A DNA stretch of 64,000 nt, taken from positions 109,925 through 173,924 of the forward strand of contig JACRDQ010000032.1 of assembly GCA_016218545.1 (NCBI GenBank), written 5' to 3'. The notes under the pieces were generated by a model that did not search any database, had not been told where the DNA came from, and saw only the letters and a program-made list of their open reading frames with translations. This DNA comes from Elusimicrobiota bacterium (GTDB lineage: Bacteria; Elusimicrobiota; Elusimicrobia; UBA1565; UBA9628). Both the position numbers and the translations under genes were made by a program. Below, one piece after another: positions 32,001 to 40,598 of the stretch; position 1 is the stretch's first letter; each line of letters starts with the position of its first letter.

Positions 32001-34956
32001 TGTCTCGCTCCTGGTGCGGCAGGAGAACGGCACCTATAAATACGAGTCGATCCTCAAGGAGCTCCCCCTCGAGAAGAAGGAGCTCTCCATCCCGGAAAGC
32101 GGGCTGCGCCACGTCCTGCCGACCGGCCAGCCGGGAGACTACGCGCTGGTCCTGCGCGATGACGCGGATACGGAGCTCTGCCGGGTGGTGTTCTCCGTGG
32201 CCGGGCAGGCGAACCTGACCCGCTCCCTGGACAAGACGGCCGAGCTCAAGGTCCAACTCAGCAAGGCGGACTATGCGCCGAACGAGGAGATTGAGGTCCA
32301 GATCACGGCTCCCTACACGGGGGCCGGGCTGATCACCATCGAGCGCGACCGGGTCTACGCCCACCGCTGGTTCCGTACGACCACGACCGCCTCGACCCAG
32401 CGTATCCGGATCCCGGCGGACATGGAGGGCAACGGCTACGTGGTCGTCTCCTTCCTGCGCTCGCTGGAGTCGCCGGAGATCTTCATGAGCCCGCTGAGCT
32501 ATGGGGTGGCGCCCTTCTCCGTCAGCAGGGCGCGGCGCACCAATCCGGTCTCCCTCGATTGCCCTGACCTGGCCAGGCCGGGGCAGCCCTACCGGATCCG
32601 GTACCGGGCCGACAAGCCCGGCAAGATCGTGGTCTTCGCGGTCGACGAGGGGATCCTCCAGGTGGCCGGGTACAAGACGCCGGACCCGCTGGGGCGCTTC
32701 TTCGAGAAGCGCGCCTTGGAGGTACGCACCGCGCAGATCCTCGACCTGGTCCTGCCGGAGTTCAAGCTGGTGCAATCCCTGTCCGCGCCCGGCGGAGACA
32801 TGGGACGGGAGGCCCTCGGCAAGAACCTCAATCCTTTCAAGCGCAAGCGGGACAAGCCCGTCGCCTACTGGTCCGGGATCATCGACGTGGATCCCACGTC
32901 CCGGGAGGTGACGTACACAGTGCCGGACCATTTTAACGGGACATTGCGCGTGATGGCGGTCGCCGTGGCCGCGGAGTCCATCGGAGTCGCCGAGAAGAGA
33001 GCGATCATCCGCGGGCACTTCGTCCTGAGTCCCAACGCGCCGGTCGTGGTCGCTCCCGGCGACGAGTTCGAGGTGAGCATGGGCGTCGCCAACCAGGCGG
33101 AAGGCTCGGGCCCCGACGCTGAATTGGAGGTGGAGCTCAAGACGTCGGAGCACCTGGAGGTCCTGGGCGGTCAAACCCGGCGGGTCAAGGTCGCCGAAGG
33201 CCGCGAGACCAGCGTCGCCTTCAAGCTGCGGGCCAAGGACAAGCTGGGCTCGGGCAACATGACGTTCACGGCCGCGCTCGGCGACCGCAAGTCGCGGGCA
33301 TCCGTGGACGCCAGCGTGCGTCCTCCACAGCCCTTCATGAGCACCCTGGCGGGCGGGGTCATGAAAGGAGGGGCCGCGGAGGTGCCGGTGGTCAGGGCCA
33401 TGTACCCGCACTACCGGACGTTGGAGGCGTCCATCTCTCCTCTTCCCTTGGTCCTGGCGCGAGGGCTCCTGCGCTATCTCGAGAGGTTCCCTTACGGCTG
33501 CACGGAGCAGCTCGTGAGCCAGGCGTTCCCTGCCCTGGTCCTGCGCACCCACCCTGATTTCGGGTACTCTCCGCAGGCCACGGGAGCCGCCCTCGAGCAG
33601 GTCCTGCGCGTCCTGCGCGGCAGGCAGAACACCGAGGGGGCGTTCGGCTTCTGGGCGGCCAACTCCCATTATTCCGATGTGCAGACGGTCTATGCCCTGC
33701 ATTTCCTGACCGAGGCCAAGGAGCGCGGGTACCCCGTGCCCCCTGACCTGCTCAACCGGGGCCTGGCCTATCTGGGCGGCTTGGTGGGCACGGAGCCTGG
33801 CACCCTGGCGGAAGCGAGGGTGCGTGCCTACGCGGCCTATATCCTGACGCGCAACGGCACCGTTCTTTCCGCGCCGTTGGCAGCCCTGCGCCGGCACGTG
33901 GATGATAAGTTCCCCAAGGTCTGGCGCAAGGACCTGACCGGCATCTACCTGGCCGCGGTCTACAAGCTGCTCCGCCAGACCAGCCAGGCTGAGGGCGTCA
34001 TCGGCTCCTCCCGCCTGGGCGACCCCCAGCAGGCGGACTACGCCTCCTATTACGACGGCTTGGTCCGCGACAGCCAACTCCTCTACATCCTGGCCCGGCA
34101 TTTCCCCGAGCGTCTTCGCGATGTGTCTTCCGGGGAGCTCGAGCGGCTGGTGGACCCGGTGGTCAAGGGCAGTTTCAACACCCTCTCGGGCGCGTACGCC
34201 ATTCTTGCTCTTGCCAGCTATGCCGACACGGCGGGAGCACCCGCCGTGTCGGGCGTGAAGGTCGCTGAGACGCGGCGCGATGGTACGACGAAGAGCCTCT
34301 CGCTGACCGGGAACCTCTTCCCCAAGGCGGACTTCTCCGACCAGGCGAAGCTGGTGCGGTTCTCCAGCCCAGGCAGCCGTCCGCTCTTCTACGGCGTGAC
34401 CACGGCGGGGTTCGACCTTGCTCCTCCGACCCAGGAGATGAAGAACAGGATCGAGGTGCAGCGGGAGTACCGCTTCGAGGGCGGGGGGGTGACTTCGAAG
34501 CTGGGGTTGGGCGGCAAGGTCGAGGTCCATGTGAAGGTCCGGACGATCGGCGGCGAGAGCCTCAGCGACATCGCCATCGTGGACCTCCTTCCTGGCGGCT
34601 TCGAGGTGGTCATGGAGCCCCAGCTCCGCGACAGCGCGCCCAGGGGGACGATGTTCGCGGGGGAGGAGGACGAGGAGGGCTATGAGGGCGGTGAGAGCGC
34701 CCCGCCTTCTAGAGAGGGCTGGGCTTCGCCGCTCGAGCTGCCGTCCTCGACCTGGCACCCGCAGTACGCGGACATCCGCGAGGACAGGGTCGTCCTGTTC
34801 GGGGTCGTCGGGTCCGAAGCCAAGGAGTTCGTCTATTCCATCCGCGCGACGAACCGGGGAGCGTTCTCAGTGCCTCCGATCTTCGCCGAGGCCATGTACG
34901 ACCGCTCGATCCAGGCCCGGAACTCGGCCGGCAAGATGGTGGTGGAGGGCGACTAG
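29008..34956 (+). CDS. Bacterial alpha-2-macroglobulin, membrane-anchored, with thioester
   Basis: A 1982-residue A2M. One membrane helix (about 88-106, GGPVLAAVILLPLALQWY) anchors a periplasmic body. Macroglobulin domains follow (for example LFSDRGIYRPGDEFRVGLIVKP, the MG signature near residue 720). The thioester motif PYGCTEQ has its Cys at residue 1498, so the protein can trap proteases covalently, and a C-terminal receptor-like domain closes it. It is longer than most relatives because of the roughly 100-residue cytosolic N-terminus. AGGAG precedes the ATG. The next gene, PBP1C, starts on the last base of this stop (TAGTG). This pairing is known and suggests defence of the periplasm when the cell wall is breached. 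Confidence 0.93.
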   Translation: MSEQAPEKSASWIERLVRWCLERIKPIIGEVTWQPPAWLARLTRPSEAAGWRDKLKASAAHAQEACSSRLKDALLLARQDPKRFWRIGGPVLAAVILLPLALQWYQHRPKIVRFSVTGTSPAATKPADSPVFSPIRITFGGSAARLDKVGKPIGQGISISPRIPGIWQWDSDRRLTFSPKEDWKVAQEYIVRFERSLFPDHVHLERYDYKFKSAPFGMTFAAADFYQDPTNPKLKKVVATVAFTHPVEPAEFEKHVALRLANQTGGFLGLGAKTYPFTVLYDKFKSEAYIHSDPVEIPMKDTYMMVSIDAGVSASRGGPEAGKAERQVPIPGMYNFFRVESAEVTLVRNERYEPERALILQLSAGALETEIRKALSVYELPRDFPPHEGRPAMLNYRWGDPARVGPEILALSRPVELVPLPTDREYAKTHSFKFAGTPGRYLYIRVNKGIGCYGGYVLAKEYDHTAQIPEFPKELKIMYEGAILSLSGEKKVSIISRDIDAIRFEASRVVSSQINHLVSQSAGRFRDPQFNYNFGPDNISERLSEVRVLNAEPGRSVYSSFDLSDYLTMGSDGSRRGLFFFKVESWDPVRKVRTGVEDKRLVLVTDLGLLVKDVLGGGHEVFVQSISDGSPVGGAQVVVLGRNGLPVLTETTDGDGRARFPSLRGFERERAPVAYVVRRGSDLAFMPYDWEDRRLNFSRFDVGGAATPGSGERLQAYLFSDRGIYRPGDEFRVGLIVKPADWLQNIAGVPLEATVTDSRGLEVHRQKMVLSGLGFEELRYATEETSPTGAWTVSVYVVKDGRRAALLGSTTLRIEEFLPDRLRIATRLSKERVDGWVTPKDLKATVFLKNLFGTPASGRRVKAQVMLSPALPVFRAFPDHTFFDPQRAKNSFTERLEDGETDDKGEAEFALDLDRFDKATYRLNFTAEGFEAGGGRSVAAESSVLVSPRDFLLGYKPDGDLRYIAKGSARSVELVAVDPALKKTGVKGLQAHLLELRYVSLLVRQENGTYKYESILKELPLEKKELSIPESGLRHVLPTGQPGDYALVLRDDADTELCRVVFSVAGQANLTRSLDKTAELKVQLSKADYAPNEEIEVQITAPYTGAGLITIERDRVYAHRWFRTTTTASTQRIRIPADMEGNGYVVVSFLRSLESPEIFMSPLSYGVAPFSVSRARRTNPVSLDCPDLARPGQPYRIRYRADKPGKIVVFAVDEGILQVAGYKTPDPLGRFFEKRALEVRTAQILDLVLPEFKLVQSLSAPGGDMGREALGKNLNPFKRKRDKPVAYWSGIIDVDPTSREVTYTVPDHFNGTLRVMAVAVAAESIGVAEKRAIIRGHFVLSPNAPVVVAPGDEFEVSMGVANQAEGSGPDAELEVELKTSEHLEVLGGQTRRVKVAEGRETSVAFKLRAKDKLGSGNMTFTAALGDRKSRASVDASVRPPQPFMSTLAGGVMKGGAAEVPVVRAMYPHYRTLEASISPLPLVLARGLLRYLERFPYGCTEQLVSQAFPALVLRTHPDFGYSPQATGAALEQVLRVLRGRQNTEGAFGFWAANSHYSDVQTVYALHFLTEAKERGYPVPPDLLNRGLAYLGGLVGTEPGTLAEARVRAYAAYILTRNGTVLSAPLAALRRHVDDKFPKVWRKDLTGIYLAAVYKLLRQTSQAEGVIGSSRLGDPQQADYASYYDGLVRDSQLLYILARHFPERLRDVSSGELERLVDPVVKGSFNTLSGAYAILALASYADTAGAPAVSGVKVAETRRDGTTKSLSLTGNLFPKADFSDQAKLVRFSSPGSRPLFYGVTTAGFDLAPPTQEMKNRIEVQREYRFEGGGVTSKLGLGGKVEVHVKVRTIGGESLSDIAIVDLLPGGFEVVMEPQLRDSAPRGTMFAGEEDEEGYEGGESAPPSREGWASPLELPSSTWHPQYADIREDRVVLFGVVGSEAKEFVYSIRATNRGAFSVPPIFAEAMYDRSIQARNSAGKMVVEGD

Positions 34957-37280
34957 TGCCGCGGCGGACAAGGGCGCTCCTGGTCGCCCTGATCGCGGTC
35001 GCTGCCGCGTACGGCGCGATCCCGCGGCCTTCCTTGCGCGCCACGAGCTATTCCCGCGAGGTCTATGACCGCAGGCACCGTCTGCTGCAGTTGAGGCTCT
35101 CCTCGGACGACAAGTACCGGCGATGGGTGCCGCTCAAGAGGATGTCCCCGGCCCTGGTCAACGCGATGCTGCTCCAGGAGGACCGTCACTTCTACGGCCA
35201 TCCCGGAGTGAACCCCGGGTCGTTGGCCCGCGCCTGCTGGCGGACCTATGTCCTGAGGGGGAGAAGGATCGGCGGCTCGACGATCACCATGCAGCTGGCC
35301 CGGCTCCGGTTCCGGCTCGATTCCCGCACGTTCGTCGGCAAGGCCATGCAGATCATGCGGGCCCTGCAGATCGAACGTCACTACGCCAAGGACGATATCC
35401 TCGAAGCCTACCTCAACGCCATCCCGTTCGGGGGCAATGTCGAAGGCGCGGGGACGGCCAGTCTCATCTATTTCTCCAAGGACGCGGACCGCCTCTCCCT
35501 GCCCGAGGCTCTGGCGCTCTGCGTCATCCCGAAGAGCCCTTTCCGGCGCGGCCCCTCGGCGGGAGGCCCTGCCGGCGGCGCGTCCAAGGCGGTCCTGGAT
35601 GCCAGGAGGCGCCTCTTCGCTCGTTGGGCGGCAGAGCATCCGGAGGACCTGCATCAACGCGCGATGGTCGAGCTCCCGATCGAGATGAGGCTGCCCGGCC
35701 GGCTGCCCTTCCTGGCGCCCCATTTCGTCGACGCGGTCCTGCGCGATGACCCTTCCGGATCGTCGGTGATCACGACCTTGGACCTGCCAAAACAGCGGTT
35801 GTTGGAGCGCAAGGTCCGCGCCTACGTGGAGCGGAAGAACAGGATCGGCATCCGCAACGCGGCAGCCTTGCTGCTCGACTATCCCAGCATGGAGGTCGTG
35901 GCCAGCCTGGGCTCGGTCGATTTCCTCGACCAGGACATCCAGGGGCAGGTCAACGGCGTCCGGGCGAGGCGGTCGCCGGGCTCGGCGCTCAAGCCCTTCA
36001 TCTACGGCCTGGCCATGGATGAGGGCCTCGTCCACCCCTGGAGCATGCTCAAAGACGCGCCCATGAGCTTCGGAGGATTCAACCCCGAGAACTTCGACAG
36101 GGATTTCGTTGGGCCCATCCATGCCGGCCAGGCCCTGATCCGCAGTCGGAATGTCCCTGCGGTGCAGCTCTCACGGAAGCTGAGCTCTCCCGGGTTCTAC
36201 GGCTTCCTCAGGAAGGCTGGGATCGAGCTTCTCAAGGAGGAATCCCACTACGGGCTGGCCCTTGCCCTGGGCTCCGCTGAGGTCACCATGGAGGACCTGG
36301 CGCGGATGTACGCCATGCTGGCCAATGGCGGGAGGGTCCGGCCGTTGCGTACGCGCATCGGAGCCCCTCAGCCGGAGGGGACGCGCCTGTTGAGCGAGGA
36401 GGCGAGCTTCCTGGTCCTTGATATCCTCAAGGACAACCCACGGCCCGCCCAGGCGTTCAGCTCGGATTGGACGCGCGATGCCTTGCCCGTGCACTGGAAG
36501 ACCGGGACGTCCTACGCTTTCCGCGACGCATGGTCGGTCGGCGTCTTCGGACCCTACGTCCTCGCCGTGTGGGTGGGGAACTTCGACGGCCAGACCAATC
36601 CGGCTTTCATCGGCGCGGAGGCGGCCGCGCCGCTCATGTTCGAGTTGATCGACGCCTTGGCTGCCCAGCAGCCGGACATGGCCGCGCCTGCTCGGCCGGT
36701 GCGCTACAACTTGGCCCAGGTCAAGGTCTGCTCCGTCTCCGGCCAGATCCCGGGGCCGCACTGTCCCCACCAGGCAAAGACCTGGTTCATCCCTGGGAAG
36801 TCGCCCATCCAGACCTGCGACCTCCACCGCGAGGTGCTCGTGGACTCCCGCACCGGCCTGCGCGCCTGCTCCCCGGGCCGGGGCGTGCGCAGCCAGGTCT
36901 TCGAGTTCTGGTCTTCCGATCTCCTCAAGATATTCCGGCTGGCAGGCATGCCGCGTCGGCTCCCCCCGCCGGATAATCCGGAATGCGGCATCACGGCCAG
37001 ATCGACCAGAGGCCTGGCGCCGGTCATCACCTCTCCCCAGCCGGGGCTCACGTACAGCCTGCGCGCCGCCAGGCTGGGCAGCGAGACCATCCCTCTTGCG
37101 GCCGTGACCGACGCGGACAGCCGTCAGCTCTTCTGGTTCGTCAACGACCGGTTCGTGGGCCGGTCGAGGAACGGAGAGCCCTTCTTCTGGTCGCCCCAGC
37201 CCGGAGCATTCATCGTGCGGGTGGTGGATGACCAGGGCCGGGCTGATGCCCGGGACGTGGACATCGCCGTCGTCGAGTGA
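34956..37280 (+). CDS. pbpC: Penicillin-binding protein 1C (bifunctional transglycosylase/transpeptidase)
   Basis: A 774-residue class A PBP of the 1C type. It has an N-terminal signal anchor. Transglycosylase motifs are LLQEDRHFYGHPGVNPGSL and GGSTITMQLARL; transpeptidase motifs are SPGSALKPFIYG (catalytic Ser in SxxK), SRN and KTGTSYAFRDAW. The BiPBP C-terminal domain is present (CGITARSTRGLAPVI, then SRQLFWFVNDRFVG). The first polymerises glycan and the second cross-links peptides in peptidoglycan. The GTG start overlaps the A2M stop by one base, so translation is coupled. Confidence 0.94.
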   Translation: MPRRTRALLVALIAVAAAYGAIPRPSLRATSYSREVYDRRHRLLQLRLSSDDKYRRWVPLKRMSPALVNAMLLQEDRHFYGHPGVNPGSLARACWRTYVLRGRRIGGSTITMQLARLRFRLDSRTFVGKAMQIMRALQIERHYAKDDILEAYLNAIPFGGNVEGAGTASLIYFSKDADRLSLPEALALCVIPKSPFRRGPSAGGPAGGASKAVLDARRRLFARWAAEHPEDLHQRAMVELPIEMRLPGRLPFLAPHFVDAVLRDDPSGSSVITTLDLPKQRLLERKVRAYVERKNRIGIRNAAALLLDYPSMEVVASLGSVDFLDQDIQGQVNGVRARRSPGSALKPFIYGLAMDEGLVHPWSMLKDAPMSFGGFNPENFDRDFVGPIHAGQALIRSRNVPAVQLSRKLSSPGFYGFLRKAGIELLKEESHYGLALALGSAEVTMEDLARMYAMLANGGRVRPLRTRIGAPQPEGTRLLSEEASFLVLDILKDNPRPAQAFSSDWTRDALPVHWKTGTSYAFRDAWSVGVFGPYVLAVWVGNFDGQTNPAFIGAEAAAPLMFELIDALAAQQPDMAAPARPVRYNLAQVKVCSVSGQIPGPHCPHQAKTWFIPGKSPIQTCDLHREVLVDSRTGLRACSPGRGVRSQVFEFWSSDLLKIFRLAGMPRRLPPPDNPECGITARSTRGLAPVITSPQPGLTYSLRAARLGSETIPLAAVTDADSRQLFWFVNDRFVGRSRNGEPFFWSPQPGAFIVRVVDDQGRADARDVDIAVVE

Positions 37281-37432
37281 CGTCCCGGCCCGGTTTGACG
37301 CCAGGGGGCCCCTGACGGAATCCGGCATCCGGTCATACTATAGCCTTGCGTCGTCATTCCTTCCTGCGCCAGTCCTGGGTCGAGGACGCGGCCATGGCCG
37401 TGCACGAGGCCCAGCAAGCCGCTTCTTGCTTG

Positions 37433-38335
37433 TCAGCGGGCCGGCAGGGACGGCCGATAATCCCTGAGCAGGTGCTCCGCGATGGGGTTGAGCCGGTGCC
37501 TTTTCTTGGCCAGGAGCCAGACCGTCTCTTCAAGCTGGCCCTGGTCGCGGCATAGGCTGATCAGCCTGCCTGAGCGCAGGTCCTCCGCCACGGTCAGCTT
37601 GTTGATGGGAGCGGCCCCTACCCCGTCGATGACCAGCTGGCGGAGGAGCTCCACGTCCTGGATCTCTCCTGCGATCCTGGGCTCGACCTTGCTCTTGTTC
37701 AAGTAGTGCTGGCTGTCTCCCCAGACAGGGCTCGCTTGGGTAGGCAGGAGCAGGGGGATCTTGGCCAAGTCGGAAGGGAAGGTCTTCACCTTGCGGCTGA
37801 GCGCCGGGGAAGCCACGAAGATGACCGGCAGGGAGCCCAGCGCTACCCGCTCGAACTCGGGGGCCTTGTCCACCGGGATCTCGACATTGGTGAGCACCAC
37901 GTCCACGGCATGGGAGGCCAGCTCAGCCAGCATGGCTTGCTGGGTGCCTTCCAGCAGGGTCACGTGCGCGTCGGGCTTGAAGCGGTAGATCTCCTGGAGG
38001 AGGAGCCGGGCCACCTGCTTTGAGACCTGGTCCACGACTCCCGCCTGGATGCGCAGGGAGCGCTGGGTGGGCCTGTCTCTGAGAGCGTCCAGGAGCTCCT
38101 GGGCGGTATTGAAGATGGCCTCGGCGTAGTCGAGCACCAGGCGGCCGTCCTCGGTCAGGGCCAGCCTTTTCTTGTCGCGCGCAAAGAGCTTCTTTCCCAG
38201 GGATTTCTCGAGCTGGATGATCTGTGAGCTAACCGTGGGCTGGGCCAGCAAGAGCTTCTTGCAGGCCTTGGTGACGCTGCCTTCCTTGGCCACGACCCAG
38301 AAGTAGTAGAGGTGATGATGGTTCAGGGCAAGCAT
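37433..38335 (-). CDS. LysR-type transcriptional regulator (NhaR-like)
   Basis: A 300-residue LysR regulator. The N-terminal winged helix (NHHHLYYFWVVAKEGSVTKACKKLLLAQPTVSSQI) has the aromatic YYFW segment typical of NhaR-like members. The effector domain follows (RSLRIQAGVVDQVSK, LVIDGVGAAPIN). NhaR responds to sodium and controls an antiporter. Here the divergent neighbour is a CNNM/CBS protein, also ion-linked, so local control of it is a fair guess. The 150 bp between PBP1C and this gene show no gene I can support. Confidence 0.9.
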   Translation of the reverse strand: MLALNHHHLYYFWVVAKEGSVTKACKKLLLAQPTVSSQIIQLEKSLGKKLFARDKKRLALTEDGRLVLDYAEAIFNTAQELLDALRDRPTQRSLRIQAGVVDQVSKQVARLLLQEIYRFKPDAHVTLLEGTQQAMLAELASHAVDVVLTNVEIPVDKAPEFERVALGSLPVIFVASPALSRKVKTFPSDLAKIPLLLPTQASPVWGDSQHYLNKSKVEPRIAGEIQDVELLRQLVIDGVGAAPINKLTVAEDLRSGRLISLCRDQGQLEETVWLLAKKRHRLNPIAEHLLRDYRPSLPAR

Positions 38336-38424
38336 TGAGAAAACCTCTTAGAGACGAATATATTATCTATTTTACAAATACTAGAACACTCGTTATACTT
38401 TAGGATGGATGATGTCTCCATGCC
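38336..38424. promoter_or_regulatory. AT-rich divergent promoter region
   Basis: The 89 bp between the LysR gene and the CNNM-like gene is the most AT-rich intergenic stretch nearby (AATATATTATCTATTTTAC). TATACT near 38395 is a -10 candidate for the plus-strand gene, and T-rich half-sites typical of LysR boxes (T-N11-A) are plentiful. Regulator binding here is inferred. Confidence 0.5.
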
Positions 38425-39750
38425 ATGTTCGCCTTTGAATTGACCGTCGTCCTTCTGATGCTGGGGGCCAACGCCTTGTTCGCCGCCTACGAGATGGCGT
38501 TGGCATCCGTGTCCCGGGCGCGCCTGGTGGCCCTAGCCGGCCAAAGAGCGGCGGGGGCCGAGGCAGCCGTCCATATGAAGGAACGCATGGAGGCGAGCCT
38601 GGCCGTGGTCCAGCTCGGCATCACCCTGGCCGGGTCGGTCGCCGCTGCGGTGGGCGGGGCCGGGGCCGAGGAGACGGTCGCGCCCTTCCTGGAGGCCGTG
38701 GCGGGGTTCTCCCCCGCCTGGGCGGATATCGCGGCCATCGCCTGCGTCGTGGTTCCGCTCGGCGCCTGCACCGTCATCTTCGCCGAGCTCGTCCCCAAGA
38801 CCTTCGCCATCGGCAACAACGAGTGGGTCTGCCTGAAGCTCTCCCCTGCCATGCGCGTGCTGGCCGCGCTCGCGGGCCCCGTGGTGAGCGTGGTCGAGCG
38901 GCTGGTCAAGGGAGTCGTCGGTTCCGCGCGGTGGTCGAGGCACGCGGACGGGCTCGGGGCCGGCCATGCCGGCCTCCATGAGCTCAACGCTGCCGCGACC
39001 CTGGCCCGCAGCGCCAGGCTCATCGGGGCCCGGGAGGAGCGCATCGTGCTCTCCGCGGCCCAGCTGGCCCAGCGCAGGATCTCCGAGATCATGCTGTCTC
39101 CCCGGGACATCTCGATGGTCCCGCTCGAGGCCAGCCTCATGGACGCGCTGGTCAGGGCCCACCTGGACCTTCACACGCGGTTCCCGGTTTGCGCCAAGGA
39201 CGGTGATCCCCAGACCATCGCGGGCTACGTCAATTTCAAGGACATCGTCGTGGCCCTCAAGATGAGCCCCGGGACCGAGGGTGTCAGGGGCATCATGCGC
39301 GCCATCAAGCGCGTCGAGTCCTCCGCCAGCATGGCCCAGGCCCTGGAGGAGATGCTCCGGGACCATGTCCACATCGCGCTCGTGGCGGCCAAGGAAGGTC
39401 GGGTCCTGGGCTTGATCACCTTGCAGGACATCCTCAAGGAGTTGGTGGGGCATGTCGGAGACGAGTTCGACGAGCTCCCCCGGCACATCAACCAGGCCGG
39501 GAACGGCTGGGTGATCGGGGGCGGGGCGTCGCTGACCACGGTGGCCGCGGTCACAGGGCTTGCCTTGGGCGCGAACGGTCGTCCCCAGCGGCCCGGGACC
39601 CTGGCGGAGTGGTTCTCGCTGGAGATCGGTCGCCCCAAGGGCGGGGATGTCGTCGGCGCGGAAGGGATCGTCGCGGTGGTTCGCAAGCTGCGTCGCCGCA
39701 GGGTGGCCGAGGCGTTCTTGGCCGCTGCGAGCGTGAGGGAGGGGAGATGA
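38425..39750 (+). CDS. CNNM/CorC (HlyC) family membrane protein with CBS pair
   Basis: A 441-residue protein with a DUF21/CNNM membrane domain (about 1-160: FAAYEMALASVSRARL, IVVPLG-type helices, IFAELVPKTFAIG), a CBS pair (about 205-335: SEIMLSPRDISMVPL, GLITLQDILKELVGHVGDEFD) and a CorC/HlyC C-terminal domain (about 345-430). FAELVPK is the family signature. CNNM/CorC proteins are linked to magnesium and cobalt transport. It is translationally coupled to the next gene (ATGA overlap) and heads a run of four membrane-stress genes. Confidence 0.9.
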   Translation: MFAFELTVVLLMLGANALFAAYEMALASVSRARLVALAGQRAAGAEAAVHMKERMEASLAVVQLGITLAGSVAAAVGGAGAEETVAPFLEAVAGFSPAWADIAAIACVVVPLGACTVIFAELVPKTFAIGNNEWVCLKLSPAMRVLAALAGPVVSVVERLVKGVVGSARWSRHADGLGAGHAGLHELNAAATLARSARLIGAREERIVLSAAQLAQRRISEIMLSPRDISMVPLEASLMDALVRAHLDLHTRFPVCAKDGDPQTIAGYVNFKDIVVALKMSPGTEGVRGIMRAIKRVESSASMAQALEEMLRDHVHIALVAAKEGRVLGLITLQDILKELVGHVGDEFDELPRHINQAGNGWVIGGGASLTTVAAVTGLALGANGRPQRPGTLAEWFSLEIGRPKGGDVVGAEGIVAVVRKLRRRRVAEAFLAAASVREGR

Positions 39751-40595
39751 ACACGATGAAGACGACGGCGCTGATGGCTGGGATGACCGTGCTCTTCGTC
39801 CTGGTCGGCCGGGCTTTGGGCGGAGAGTCCGGCATGGTGCTGGCCTTTGTCATGGCCGCGGCGACCAATCTCGGGGCTTACTGGTTCTCGGACAAGCTCG
39901 TGCTCATGATGTACCGCGCCAGGCCCGTGACCCGGGCTCAGGCCCCTGACCTCCACGACATGGTTTCCGACCTTGCCTTGAAGGCCGGGGTGCCCATGCC
40001 CAAGCTCTACATCATCCCTGAGCCCTCGCCCAATGCCTTCGCCACGGGCCGGGACCCCCGGCACGCTGCCGTGGCCGTGACCGAGGGCATCCTTGAGACC
40101 TTGAACAGCCGCGAGCTGCGCGGAGTGCTGGCGCACGAGCTCGGCCATGTGGTCAACAGGGACATCCTGATCTCCACCATCGCGGCCACCATGGCGGGCG
40201 CCATCTCCATGCTGGCCAACATGGCGCATTGGGGCATGATGCTGGGAGGCCGCGGCCATGAGAGAGAGGACCGCGGCGGTCATCCTATCGCCGCCCTCAT
40301 CGCCGTCTTCCTGGCTCCCTTGGCGGCCATGCTCATCCAGATGGCCATCTCCAGGTCCCGCGAGTTCCTGGCTGACGAGACCGGCTCGCGTCTGCACGGA
40401 GACCCCCTGGACCTGGCCTCGGCGCTCAAGAAGATCTCCGCGGAAGCCAAGCGCGAGCCCATGGACGCCCAGCCCGCCACCGCGCACCTGTTCATCGTCA
40501 ATCCCCTCATGGGAGGCGGGCTCATGAGCCTGTTCTCCACCCATCCGCCGCTCCGCGAGCGCGTGCGAAGGCTCGAGGCCCTTGCCCGGGCCTGA
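39747..40595 (+). CDS. htpX: Membrane zinc protease HtpX
   Basis: A 282-residue M48 protease with four hydrophobic segments and the zinc motif LAHELGHVVNRDI; the third ligand Glu lies in SREFLADETGS. N-terminal helices (TALMAGMTVLFVLVGRALGG, MVLAFVMAAATNLGAYWFSD) and the end motif FSTHPPLRERVRRLEAL are standard. HtpX degrades damaged inner-membrane proteins. The ATG overlaps the CNNM gene stop and AGGGAGGGGAG lies upstream; the track's earlier start is not needed. Confidence 0.95.
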   Translation: MNTMKTTALMAGMTVLFVLVGRALGGESGMVLAFVMAAATNLGAYWFSDKLVLMMYRARPVTRAQAPDLHDMVSDLALKAGVPMPKLYIIPEPSPNAFATGRDPRHAAVAVTEGILETLNSRELRGVLAHELGHVVNRDILISTIAATMAGAISMLANMAHWGMMLGGRGHEREDRGGHPIAALIAVFLAPLAAMLIQMAISRSREFLADETGSRLHGDPLDLASALKKISAEAKREPMDAQPATAHLFIVNPLMGGGLMSLFSTHPPLRERVRRLEALARA

Positions 40596-40598
40596 CCC

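Noticed and set aside
28975-34758. A 1927-residue open frame antisense to the alpha-2-macroglobulin gene
   Set aside because: It is the GC-rich codon-bias shadow of the real gene. The sequence is low-complexity (Arg, Asp, Gly, Leu, Val) with no domain, while the sense strand has the A2M thioester and ordered domains.
37346-37555. 69-codon frame after a TACTATAG-like box downstream of PBP1C
   Set aside because: It overlaps the LysR gene antisense, has a TTG start without a ribosome site and no recognisable feature. The promoter-like box alone is not enough.
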